From Halobaculum halobium (GTDB taxonomy: Archaea > Halobacteriota > Halobacteria > Halobacteriales > Haloferacaceae): 64,000 nt of DNA. The notes beneath the pieces were generated by a model. It was not told the origin of the DNA. It saw only the letters and a list, made by a program, of their open reading frames with translations, and made no database searches. This document shows positions 7,565-15,431 of the stretch, piece by piece. The stretch covers positions 62,001-126,000 of the forward strand of contig NZ_CP126158.1 in NCBI RefSeq assembly GCF_030127145.1. Direction: 5' to 3'. Position numbers and translations under genes: made by a program. Every line of letters begins with the position of its first letter. Positions within the stretch are counted from its first letter, which is position 1.

Positions 7565-7759
7565 ATGGCGCTATCAGCCAACGTGACCGTCACCATGCCG
7601 ATGGAGATGGTCAACAACATCGACGAAGAGGCCGATTTGCTCGGGATGAGCCGCGCGGAGTACATCCGCAACGCTGTTCGGACGGCCAACGGAACGCCGT
7701 TCGACTACCCCAACGATCTGCTCACCGAGAAGAAGAACGCCGCAACGACCGAAGCATGA
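7565..7759 (+). CDS. Ribbon-helix-helix (CopG-like) regulator
   Basis: 64 residues. The strand NVTVTMPMEMVNNIDEEADL followed by GMSRAEYIRNAVRTAN is a standard RHH domain with almost no extra sequence. It is the first gene of a rightward run whose members overlap by ATGA junctions (next start 7756). It probably autoregulates and sets expression of the clamp/integrase operon; DNA contacts are inferred from the fold. Confidence 0.65.
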   Translation: MALSANVTVTMPMEMVNNIDEEADLLGMSRAEYIRNAVRTANGTPFDYPNDLLTEKKNAATTEA

Positions 7760-8160
7760 ACGGGGGCCAGTCTCACACCACGCCTGCCAGCGAGTCCGAG
7801 CCGACCCCCGAGTCGTCGAACGAGGCCGAATCCCGTAAGCCTGCCGTCACCGACGAGTCCCCTGACTGGGATCTCATCGGGGCGGTCGCGGCCTCGGAAC
7901 ACCGCGCGGCCGTGCTCGAACGGCTCGCGGAGAGTCCGGCGACGCCGTCGACGATCGCGGAGGCTACCGGCCTGGACCTCTCGCACGTCTCTGGGACGCT
8001 TGGCGACCTTCGCGAGCGTGGCGCCGTTACGCTGCTGGTGCCCGAAGAGCGCCGGAAGGGCCGCCTGTACGACGCGACCGACGCCGGCGAACTCGTCGCC
8101 GACCGCGTCGCCGACGTGGGGGTGTGTGATGGCGCGCACCGTCTACACGGTCGAGGGTGA
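7756..8160 (+). CDS. Winged-helix (ArsR/MarR-like) transcription regulator
   Basis: 134 residues. A polar, acidic N-terminal 35 residues is followed by a winged helix: AVAASEHRAAVLERLAESP, TPSTIAEATGLDLSHVSGTL (recognition helix) and a wing ending RKGRLYDATDAGELVADRV. This architecture is widespread in haloarchaeal mobile elements. It overlaps both neighbours: the ATG sits in the previous stop, and the last 32 bases overlap the next gene, so the final dozen residues may be non-essential. Likely a repressor or activator of the element. Confidence 0.65.
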   Translation: MNGGQSHTTPASESEPTPESSNEAESRKPAVTDESPDWDLIGAVAASEHRAAVLERLAESPATPSTIAEATGLDLSHVSGTLGDLRERGAVTLLVPEERRKGRLYDATDAGELVADRVADVGVCDGAHRLHGRG

Positions 8161-8254
8161 CCTCGGTGAGTTCAAGACGTACTCGGCTGGGACCGCATCG
8201 GCCTACGCCGAGATCGGGCGTCGCGTGACCGCCCAATCGGAGAGTGACGCATGA
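8129..8254 (+). CDS. 41-residue hypothetical protein
   Basis: ATG 8129 lies inside the 3' end of the winged-helix gene, and the stop overlaps the next ATG (8251). The product begins MARTVYTVEGDLGEFKTYSA and is compact, probably two strands and a helix. The overlapping start and stop on both sides support a genuine small gene. Function unknown. Confidence 0.45.
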   Translation: MARTVYTVEGDLGEFKTYSAGTASAYAEIGRRVTAQSESDA

Positions 8255-8487
8255 GTGCCGAGACGCCCGCGTACGTCTCGGACGGGTTGGTGGTCGACCA
8301 TCACGACCCGCACGAGTTCATCATCCGGTGCCCGAGCTGCGGGCGGCAGGGCTCGCGGGGCGACCGTCCGGGCGAGAACGATCGCCGTTGCAGCCGGTGC
8401 AACCGCATCATGGGTGTGACGCCCGTGCGGCCCCAGCGCTCCGGGTGGGCCGCCGACGCCGCTCGCGAGGAGGAGGTGCGTCCATGA
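8251..8487 (+). CDS. Small zinc-ribbon protein
   Basis: 78 residues with CPSC (about residues 27-30) and CSRC (47-50), two CxxC knuckles spaced for one zinc ion, preceded by HHDPHEFIIR. Short zinc ribbons like this often contact nucleic acid or partner proteins. It starts in the previous stop and ends in the next start (ATGA, 8484), with a GAGGAGGAGGTG site before the clamp gene inside its 3' end, which ties its translation to the clamp. Confidence 0.55.
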   Translation: MSAETPAYVSDGLVVDHHDPHEFIIRCPSCGRQGSRGDRPGENDRRCSRCNRIMGVTPVRPQRSGWAADAAREEEVRP

Positions 8488-9680
8488 GCGACGACCTCCC
8501 CGAGACGGTGTACGAGAGTCGCCGCCGCGGCAATGGCGGCGGGATGTTTCACCTCGACGAGGAGTGTCGGCAGCTCAAAACGACCGAACCGCGGCCGGTT
8601 GCGCTGTCTACGCTCCCGCCGGCGTTCCGCGAGTGGTGCGGTGTGTGTGGCCCCGACGGGCGAGCACAGCGACCCCCCGAGAACGCCTCGGGGAAGTGCG
8701 CGGACTGCGGTCGGCACGTCGGTAAGCCCGCGCTCGACGAAGAGGGCGTGTGCATCGGATGCCAGTCCGACGACGAGGACGATCGGCGCCTCGTCGCTGA
8801 CGGTGGTCAGGTCGTCGAGGACGACCGAGAGAACGAGTTGGCGCAGGAACCCGCGGAGGAAGCGCGTGTGTCGTTCACGACCGCGGGCGACCCGCTCCGG
8901 TCGTTCCTGCGGTACCCGGCGCCGCTCGTGGACGAGTGTGTCGCCGTGTTCGACGACGACGGCTTGCAGATCAAGGCCGTTGACGCCCCGAACGTCGGGA
9001 TGGTGGATGCGTCATTCCCCGCCGAGGGGTTCAGTCGGTACACTGTCAGCGGCGACGAAGACCAGACCGGTGTGAACCTCAAGCGGTTACGGAAGACCCT
9101 GAAGTGGGCGCGAAAGGGTCGCGGGAGCAACGACGGCGATCCCGTTGTGGTGGACGTGTTCGACCGCCGGATTCGCGTTCGGATTGTCCGCGAGGACACC
9201 CGTATGACGCGGCGCTCGGAGTGGTTCGCGATCGACCCCAACAACATGCGACCGCGTCCAAGTTTCCCCGGTCTCGACCTTCCGAACCGTGCCCGTCCGT
9301 CCATCGACGCGCTCGGTGACGCGGTCGCCGCGATCGACTCTCGGCACGACTACGTCCGCGTCACTCGCGACGGCGAGACGTTGGTCTTGGAGTCGCGGAA
9401 GGACGCCGACCCGGACGACGACACGACCGCCGACCGCGTGACCATGCTCGGTTGTGCGTGGGACACCCGCGACGACGGCGCGGAAGCGTGCTCGTCGCTG
9501 TTCAGCATGGACTATCTCGCCGATATGGTCGACGCCCTGAACGCCGCGAAGGCCGACGATGTGACCCTCAAGTGGGGCGACGAGTTCCCAACCGTGCTTC
9601 AGTTCCACAACGAGGACTGGGGCCACGAAGGCCGGTTCATGCTCGCCCCGCGGATCGAAACCGACGAGGACGAACCGTGA
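8484..9680 (+). CDS. PCNA-like sliding clamp with N-terminal zinc fingers
   Basis: 398 residues. Residues about 130-392 align by eye with archaeal PCNA. Visible blocks are LVDECVAVF, AVDAPNVGMVDASF, the interdomain connector FAIDPNNMRPRPSFPGLDLP, CSSLFSMDYLADMVDAL, WGDEFPTVLQFH and RFMLAPRIETD. Host haloarchaeal PCNA has SLFSLDYL, GDEFPVKLHF and YMLAPRI in the same order. PCNA trimers encircle DNA and tether polymerases, ligase and nucleases. Unlike host PCNA (about 247 residues), this one carries a 128-residue N-terminal region with two putative zinc sites (H23/C28/C52/C55 and C72/C75/C90/C93) and an acidic linker. It overlaps the integrase gene. It may act as an element-specific replication or recombination clamp. 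Confidence 0.8.
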   Translation: MSDDLPETVYESRRRGNGGGMFHLDEECRQLKTTEPRPVALSTLPPAFREWCGVCGPDGRAQRPPENASGKCADCGRHVGKPALDEEGVCIGCQSDDEDDRRLVADGGQVVEDDRENELAQEPAEEARVSFTTAGDPLRSFLRYPAPLVDECVAVFDDDGLQIKAVDAPNVGMVDASFPAEGFSRYTVSGDEDQTGVNLKRLRKTLKWARKGRGSNDGDPVVVDVFDRRIRVRIVREDTRMTRRSEWFAIDPNNMRPRPSFPGLDLPNRARPSIDALGDAVAAIDSRHDYVRVTRDGETLVLESRKDADPDDDTTADRVTMLGCAWDTRDDGAEACSSLFSMDYLADMVDALNAAKADDVTLKWGDEFPTVLQFHNEDWGHEGRFMLAPRIETDEDEP

Positions 9681-10726
9681 GCGACGCGCCCGACCTCTCT
9701 CCCCGGGAAGCCGCCCAACGGTGGCTCGACAAGCGCGCCGTGTCGCTCGCGGAGCACACCCTGACGGACTACTGGTACCGGCTGAAGCAGTTCGTCGACT
9801 GGTGTGAGGAGGAGGAGATCGAGACGATGCGCGACCTCACGGCGTGGGACATCAACCAGTGGGACGCGAAGCGCGCCGGCGACGATCTCGCCCCGGTCAC
9901 GCTTCGGAACCACCAGCAGACGGTCCAAGACTGGTTGCAGTGGGCCAGCGACGTGGGACTCGCTGAGGACGGCGTCGGCGACGCGATCGAGGTGCCCGAC
10001 ATCAACCGCAGCGACCACGTCTCGGAGGTTCGACTCGCGCCCGATCGCGGCGAGGCGCTACTCAAGGCGTGGCGCTCGTCGCCGAACCGCGCCTCGAAGC
10101 ACCATGTCGTGCTCGAGATCCTGTGGACGGTCGGCTGTCGGATGGGCGGCCTCCGCGGGCTCGACGTGAGCGACGTGGACCGGTCGGCCGGCGTGTTGGA
10201 GTTCCGGCACCGGCCGGACGCGGACACTCCGCTGAAGAACGGCGTTGAGGGCGAGCGCGACGTTGGCATTCCCGACGCGACGGTCGAGGTGTTGGACGAG
10301 TGGATCAGCGTGCAGCGGCCGCAGGTTCGCGACGACCACGGTCGGGCGCCGCTGCTTCCGACGACGCACGGCCGCGTTTCGTTGACGACGCTACGGAACT
10401 GGTGCTACTACGCGACCGTTCCCTGTCGTTACCAGGACTGCCCTCACGGCGAGAAGCAAGCGACGTGCGACTGGTTCGCGGGTCGCGGCGCCTCACAGTG
10501 CCCGTCCTCGCGGTCACCGCATCAGGTCCGCTCGGGGAGCATCAGCTGGCAACGTAACCGCGGCCTCGGCGTCGAGGCCGTCGCGCGCCGTGTGAACGCG
10601 AGCGTCGCCGTGATCGAACAGCACTACGACCATCCGACGAAGCGCGAGGAGTTCCGCGAACGCGAGTCGCACCTCATCGACTCGTTGGATCTTGAGGCCG
10701 ACGAACACCACGGTGAGACGCTATGA
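9677..10726 (+). CDS. Tyrosine recombinase/integrase (XerC/D family)
   Basis: 349 residues; GTG 9677 overlaps the clamp stop. Residues about 8-100 form a SAM-like core-binding domain (LAEHTLTDYWYRLKQFVDWC). The catalytic domain has R155 in GCRMGGLRGLD, a probable K187, H282-x-x-R285 in SPHQVRSG and nucleophile Y317 in EQHYDHPTKREE. A cysteine-rich insert before the HxxR box (CRYQDC, then CDWF, then SQC) is typical of haloarchaeal integrases and may bind zinc. It would integrate or excise the element at a specific site. No tRNA or repeated core was found nearby, so the target is unknown. The open frame extends upstream to 9452 only as a shadow of the clamp gene. Confidence 0.88.
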   Translation: MSDAPDLSPREAAQRWLDKRAVSLAEHTLTDYWYRLKQFVDWCEEEEIETMRDLTAWDINQWDAKRAGDDLAPVTLRNHQQTVQDWLQWASDVGLAEDGVGDAIEVPDINRSDHVSEVRLAPDRGEALLKAWRSSPNRASKHHVVLEILWTVGCRMGGLRGLDVSDVDRSAGVLEFRHRPDADTPLKNGVEGERDVGIPDATVEVLDEWISVQRPQVRDDHGRAPLLPTTHGRVSLTTLRNWCYYATVPCRYQDCPHGEKQATCDWFAGRGASQCPSSRSPHQVRSGSISWQRNRGLGVEAVARRVNASVAVIEQHYDHPTKREEFRERESHLIDSLDLEADEHHGETL

Positions 10727-10815
10727 TCGGAAAACCGCCCCAACCCACTTCTGACCCTATCACGAATCGCCAGCCGGTAGCCTCCCTCTTATCCCACGGA
10801 GGTGACCGGCTGTGA
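10723..10815 (+). CDS. Very small ORF between integrase and zinc-finger genes
   Basis: ATG 10723 overlaps the integrase stop, and the stop at 10813-10815 overlaps the next GTG. It encodes 30 residues (MIGKPPQPTSDPITNRQP at the start). It holds the GGAGGTGA ribosome-binding site of the next gene, so it may act only as a translational coupler. Support is positional only. Confidence 0.3.
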   Translation: MIGKPPQPTSDPITNRQPVASLLSHGGDRL

Positions 10816-10937
10816 GCCGCAGCCGTCGCGTCAACCTGTCGGGTCTCCCGACACCAATCTGTGCGACCTGTGGATCGCATATCACCGATCCCGAACAGCA
10901 GTGCCCTGCCCTCGACGACGGGAGGTGTTCGCCGTGA
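10812..10937 (+). CDS. Small zinc-finger protein
   Basis: 41 residues from GTG 10812, preceded by GGAGGTGA at 10799-10806. It contains ICATCGSHITDPEQQCPAL and a later Cys, a plausible C-x2-C...C knuckle. The stop overlaps the next GTG (10934). Such mini zinc-finger genes are common downstream of integrases in haloarchaeal elements. Function unknown. Confidence 0.4.
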   Translation: MSRSRRVNLSGLPTPICATCGSHITDPEQQCPALDDGRCSP

Positions 10938-11434
10938 GATTCTGCCCGACCTGCGGCGCTCAGCTCAAAGTTCACACCCCCTACGGGAGCGGAATCGCCC
11001 GCCACGTCTGCCCCGAGTGTGACGGGGGTGACGAGCTGCGAAGCGCTCGATCGCTCGCGAGCACGTCCACGGAGCGACCGTGTGGGCCTACGGCGCTGGC
11101 AGCACACGGGTGGTGCCCTGGGATCGCCCGACCCACTTCTCCCGGTTCCGGGGTGGTACAACGTGAGCCGGTCGGCTCCGGTTTGACGGCCCCCTCGCGC
11201 ACGTACCCCGACGCGACCGTGGTGTCGGTCTCGGACGCGGTGAGCGGCGACGTGCTCGACTTCGAGCCCGAGCGCAACGACGGTACGACCTCGTGAGAGC
11301 GCGGCGGCGGTCTCGCGGCGCTCATCGAACGGGCAAGTGCCTACGGCTGGCGCGTCAGCCTCCCCGGCGGTACCGACGCCCACAGCGTCGCCCTGGACGA
11401 CGAGCGTGGCGCGTATGTCGGCTGGTGCGACTGA
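10934..11434 (+). pseudogene. Zinc-ribbon and downstream small genes, disrupted
   Basis: The frame from GTG 10934 (GGGAGGTG just upstream) begins with a clear zinc ribbon (FCPTCGAQL, later HVCPECDGG) and stays open to TGA 11294. Coding signal switches: phase 1 between 11032 and 11166 reads EHVHGATVWAYGAGSTRVV and ends at a TGA that overlaps a GTG. Phase 2 then resumes, and after the 11294 stop it continues as ERGGGLAALIERASAYGWRV, ending at 11432-11434 with no start codon. These are probably two or three small genes of the operon broken by indels and a nonsense codon or by sequencing errors. Confidence 0.45.
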
Positions 11435-11603
11435 TGGGGCACAGCCGACCGCCGACCTATCGAGCGCGAACGACTACCTGCAATACGCGGGGAGGCAGTC
11501 GGATGCGGAGGCGAGAGTCTGTGGTGATCGGAAGGTTGTAACAACGATATAGACTTAGAGAAAATGCTTGTTTTAACTATCTTCTCAATTGAACTTGTGA
11601 ATA

Positions 11604-11891
11604 GTGGCTCAACGCAAGCGCATCAAGTACAAACCGGCAGAAAATGAGGATCTTAGCGTTGCGGTCGTAGAGGCGCTGTCAAAGGCGAAAGGTAGAGACA
11701 TCACCGAGGAGGGGTGTGTACTATACGATAGTATCAACCCGGACGCACTGGACTCGATGTTTCGGGAAGATGGAGACGAAGATACGATCAAACTCGAACT
11801 CACGACCCACGATGCGTTGGTCATCCTCTGGGGGAACGGCAAGGTTACGATCGAGGTTCAGGATTTCGAAGAGGATCCGAACTACCACTGA
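11604..11891 (+). CDS. HalOD1-domain protein
   Basis: 95 residues, GTG start 11604. The segment DLSVAVVEALSKAKGRDIT, then YDSINPDALDSMF and ending ILWGNGKVTIEV matches the haloarchaeal output domain HalOD1, found alone or at the end of signalling proteins. HalOD1 proteins are assumed to be output or binding modules in signal transduction; no biochemical role is established to my knowledge. It stands alone at the right edge of the viral element, so it marks the first likely chromosomal gene, though it could also be cargo. Confidence 0.75.
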   Translation: MAQRKRIKYKPAENEDLSVAVVEALSKAKGRDITEEGCVLYDSINPDALDSMFREDGDEDTIKLELTTHDALVILWGNGKVTIEVQDFEEDPNYH

Positions 11892-12024
11892 CCCGTTTCT
11901 GCGGACTCATCGAGGTCGGCTGGCCGATTGATTCGGAGGGGCAGATCGGCTGTGTTCCCGAACAGGTTGGAGATCGGATAACACCGAGACCGGTCGAAAC
12001 GCGTAAGCCTCGTTTGCGAGGAAA

Positions 12025-12306
12025 TTATCGAGACCCGTAGCCGTGGCCGAGGACCAAGGCGGCCGCGTTCGCGAACAGCAGGCCGACGAAGACGGTGAGC
12101 TGTTCGGCGGTGATACCGTTGGCGAGCAGCGGTAAATAGCCGAACGGGAGACCGATCGCTGCGTAGAACGCCACCGCGCGGACCGGTTCGACCGCGACCG
12201 TACGGCCCGCGCCGGTGAACTCGGTAACGGCTGCTTTCAGGCTCGACGATGCCGGGACGGCGTCCCAGAGTCCGTCGACCGATCGGAGGGGATTGGAGGG
12301 AGTCAT
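12025..12306 (-). CDS. Small haloarchaeal membrane protein
   Basis: 93 residues from ATG 12306; the frame is open further to 12396 but that part is unlike coding sequence. Two hydrophobic segments (AVAFYAAIGLPFGYLPLLA and LTVFVGLLFANAAALVLG) follow a polar N-terminal 40 residues. Function unknown. It is not linked to an operon: a 356-base spacer separates it from the transporter genes upstream on the same strand. Confidence 0.55.
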   Translation of the reverse strand: MTPSNPLRSVDGLWDAVPASSSLKAAVTEFTGAGRTVAVEPVRAVAFYAAIGLPFGYLPLLANGITAEQLTVFVGLLFANAAALVLGHGYGSR

Positions 12307-12662
12307 CGCACACTGCACCGATACACACCCGACCACATATAGTATGAAGAGCCTTCGGGCGGATTCGAACCGTTCACCGACGACCATCGTCCGCATCGAC
12401 GTTTCACGAAGAGCTCAGAACGGAGCAGACCGTTTATCGAGGTGCGTGAATCTTTGCTCGGCCTCCCGCGTCGCGAGTGTCGAGAGTTCGCGGAGGCGCC
12501 GAACAGGCCCCACATTCGGATCGATCGCAACCCAGCGTCGGTTCGAACGGCGGCGTGGCTGCTCGTTGCACTCGGAAGGCGGTTGATAACGGACAGTTCA
12601 TCAGCTACGGAACGAACCGAGCAAAATTGCAGATGGCCCGAGCGGTCGGACGGGCGAACGGG
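12307..12662. other. Spacer without recognisable gene
   Basis: 356 bases between the dppF 3' end and the small membrane-protein gene. Frames in it are arginine-rich shadows. It should hold the dpp operon terminator and the promoter of the leftward membrane-protein gene (AT-rich CACATATAGTATG at 12334-12346 reads as a possible TATA element on the minus strand). No RNA gene or repeat recognised. Confidence 0.4.
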
Positions 12663-14155
12663 TTACCGCCCGTCGTCAGGGTCCGCAGCGTCAGCGCCGT
12701 CACGGTCGGCAGCGCCCGACGCGTTCGGCACGCCGACTCCGCCCATCGCGTTCCCGATGTCGTCGGGGTCGAGGTCGCGGTCGTACTCCTCGTCCGCGAA
12801 GAGGTGGCAGGCGGCGGCGTGTTCGCCGCCGGTCAACATCGGCTCGTCCTCCTCACAGGGGGACGCGAACCCGGCTTCGAGTCGCTCGGCCGCCTCCGCC
12901 TCGCGGCCGTTCGCGAGGATCTCGAGGGCGTCCTCGACGGTGTCCATCGTCGCGCCCGAGAGGCCCGCGAGGTCGAACTCATCGCGCATCGCCTCCTTGA
13001 ACGCGACGGTGTCCCGTTCGAAGTCGTCGCCGTCGTGCTCGCTTTCGAGGGTCTCCCAGACCGACTCCGCCGTGAATCCCTGGCGTTCGAGCCTGTCGCG
13101 GAGATTCATCACGCCCCGGTACTGCTCTTGTGGGATGTCGATAGTCGCCGGTTGGATGACCTTCGGGCAGCGCGTCCGGAAGTGACAGCCGGACGGGGAT
13201 CCCGTGGCGACGGAACGTCGCCGGGGAGTGCGTCGACACGCCGGCCCTGTTCCTCGACGGACGCACGCGGGACCGACTCCAGTAGCGCCTCGGTGTAGGG
13301 GTGTTTCGGCGATTCGAAGATGTCGTCGGTGGGACCTGTTTCGACCACCTCGCCGAGGTACATCACGGCGACGCGGTCGCAGATGTGTCGGACGACGCTG
13401 AGGTCGTGTGCGATGAACAGGTACGTGAGGCCGAACTCCGCTTGCAGGTCCTCCAAGAGGTTCAGGATCTGCGCCTGGACGCTCACGTCGAGCGCGGACA
13501 CCGGCTCGTCGAGCACGATGAACTCAGGATCGAGCGCGAGCGCGCGGGCGATCCCGACGCGTTGGCGTTGCCCGCCCGAGAACTCGTGCGGGTAGCGGTC
13601 GATCTGGTCAGCCGAGAGGCCGACGCGTTCGAGCAGTTCCTTCGCGCGGTCGCGACGCCACTCCCGCTTGGAGCGGTCGTCGTCGGGAGACTCCTCGGGG
13701 AGGTTGTGGATCTTCAGCCCCTCGCTGACGATGTCGCCGACGGTCATCCGCGGGTCGAGGCTCGAGAACGGGTCTTGGAAGACGATGCCCGCGCGCTTGC
13801 GGAAGCGCGTCAGCTCGTCGCCGGACATCGCCATGACGTCCTCGCCGTCGAACCGGACCGTTCCGTCTGTGGCATCACGCAGCCGGAGGAGCGTCTCGCC
13901 CGTGGTGGATTTCCCGCAGCCGGACTCTCCGACGACCCCCAGCGTTTCGCCGGGGTACACCTCCAAGTCGACGCCGTCGACGGCCTTCACGCTGGTCGGC
14001 TCTCGGCCGAGGAGCCTGTCGAACAGCGAGTCGTTCTCGTAGTAGTACTTCCGCAGGTCACGGACCTCAAGCAGCGGTTCGGTCGCGTCCGATCCGCCGC
14101 CTGCCGCGCGGTCGACGGCACGATCGTCGTCTGCGGCGGGCGTCGACTCACTCAT
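12663..14155 (-). CDS. dppF: Oligopeptide/dipeptide ABC transporter ATPase, DppF-type, with frameshift
   Basis: Nucleotide-binding subunit of a peptide importer. From ATG 14155: Walker [13 protein letters not shown]-loop [11 protein letters not shown], signature [15 protein letters not shown] and Walker [15 protein letters not shown]. The C-terminal oligopeptide-transporter domain starts [11 protein letters not shown], then the frame is lost: one C missing from the run at 13195-13198 (GGGG on the plus strand). Adding it restores [17 protein letters not shown] and joins the C-terminal part down to 12663, which carries SPCEEDEP and AAACHLF, the expected second Cys cluster. Restored length is 497 residues, a whole number of codons. 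An undercalled base is likely. Last gene of the operon; overlaps dppD by eight bases. Confidence 0.8.
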
Positions 14156-15431
14156 CGCCGCGCACCTCCTCGTTGCGGTCGAAGTGGTCGGGCGCGAGCG
14201 CGTCCGCCTCGCTGTACTCGCGCTCGGCGAGCACGCATCGCACGGCGTGGTCGTCGGTCCCCGGTTCGGCATCGTACTCCGGGATGTCCTGCAGGCAATC
14301 GGACATCGCCTTCGGACACCGGTCGGCGAAGAAACACCGGCCGCCCATCTCCTCGTCCAGCAGCGAGGGGACGTTCCCCTCGATCGGCTGGAGACGCGGC
14401 GCGGGGTCGTCGAGGTCCGGGATCGACCCGATGAGCCCCTCCGTGTACGGGTGGACGGGCGACTCGAACACGTCAGCGAGCGTCCCCCGCTCGACGATCT
14501 GGCCGGCGTACATCACGCCGACGCGGTTGCACATCCGCGCGATGACACCAAGATCGTGGGTGATCATCACGACGGAGGTGTCCTGCTCCTCCTGCAGGTC
14601 GCGCAGGAGATTGAGGATCTGCGCCTGGATCGTCACGTCGAGCGCGGTCGTCGGTTCGTCGGCGATCAACACGTCTGGTTCGCCTGCCAGCGCCTGCGCG
14701 ATCATGGCGCGCTGGAGCATTCCACCCGAGAACTGGTGGGGGTACTCGTGGGCGCGCTCGGCGGGGTCGGGAATGCCCACCTGTTCCAGCAGTTCGATCG
14801 CGCGGTTCATGCTCGATTCGGAGGTGTACCCCCTGTTCGGGAGCAGGGTGTCGGCGATGAGCCGTCCCATGCCGTACCCCTGCGTCCGCGAGCGCGTGCT
14901 TCGCGGGTTCGCGCGGGCGCGCCGCTGTACCTCGACGGCCTCGGCGATCTGTTCGCCGACGGTGATCGACGGATTCAACGAGGACATCGGGTCCTGGAAC
15001 ACCATCGAGAACGCGGGGCCACGCAGCGCGCGGCGGACGCCTTCGGGGAGTCGCAGCGTGTCGACGAACTCGCCGTCGACGGCCTCGGGCAGTTTCTCGC
15101 GGAACTCGTCGGCGAGGTCGCCGTCGCGGTACCACACCTCGCCCGAGGTGACCCGGCCGGGCGAGTCCACGAGGTCGATGAGCGACAGCGCGGTCACGGA
15201 CTTCCCGGAGCCGGACTCTCCGACGATGCCGAACACCTCGCCATCGCGGACGGTGAAGTCGACCGACTCGACGGCGTTGATCTGCCCCTCCTCGGTGAAA
15301 AAGCGCGTCGAGAGGTCGCGGACCCGGAGCACGTCGTCTGCGTGGCCTTCCGGGGCACCGTGACCCTCGGTGGCGTCACGCTCGTCTGCGGCGTCGCCAG
15401 CGGTCGACGACGGGGGAACGGATTCGCTCAT
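14148..15431 (-). CDS. dppD: Oligopeptide/dipeptide ABC transporter ATPase, DppD-type
   Basis: 427 residues. Walker [16 protein letters not shown]-loop [11 protein letters not shown], signature [15 protein letters not shown], Walker [15 protein letters not shown] and H-loop ITHDLGVIA are all intact. The C-terminal peptide-transporter domain has [14 protein letters not shown], the cysteine pattern of this ATPase group, in which an iron-sulfur cluster has been reported for some members. It forms a heterodimer with the DppF-type subunit to drive import through DppB/DppC. The start overlaps the 3' end of dppC by 56 bases. A 35-residue acidic N-terminal extension is typical of halophiles. Confidence 0.88.
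   Translation of the reverse strand: MSESVPPSSTAGDAADERDATEGHGAPEGHADDVLRVRDLSTRFFTEEGQINAVESVDFTVRDGEVFGIVGESGSGKSVTALSLIDLVDSPGRVTSGEVWYRDGDLADEFREKLPEAVDGEFVDTLRLPEGVRRALRGPAFSMVFQDPMSSLNPSITVGEQIAEAVEVQRRARANPRSTRSRTQGYGMGRLIADTLLPNRGYTSESSMNRAIELLEQVGIPDPAERAHEYPHQFSGGMLQRAMIAQALAGEPDVLIADEPTTALDVTIQAQILNLLRDLQEEQDTSVVMITHDLGVIARMCNRVGVMYAGQIVERGTLADVFESPVHPYTEGLIGSIPDLDDPAPRLQPIEGNVPSLLDEEMGGRCFFADRCPKAMSDCLQDIPEYDAEPGTDDHAVRCVLAEREYSEADALAPDHFDRNEEVRGDE

Noticed and set aside
8244-9680. 478-residue clamp protein beginning at 8244
   Set aside because: The first 80 residues shadow the zinc-ribbon gene. ATG 8484 has a strong ribosome-binding site and the standard overlap.
11434-12024. 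tRNA gene or att core marking the right end of the element
   Set aside because: No cloverleaf, TTCRA loop or repeated core was recognised between the integrase and the first chromosomal gene. The left end is outside the window, so a direct repeat cannot be compared.
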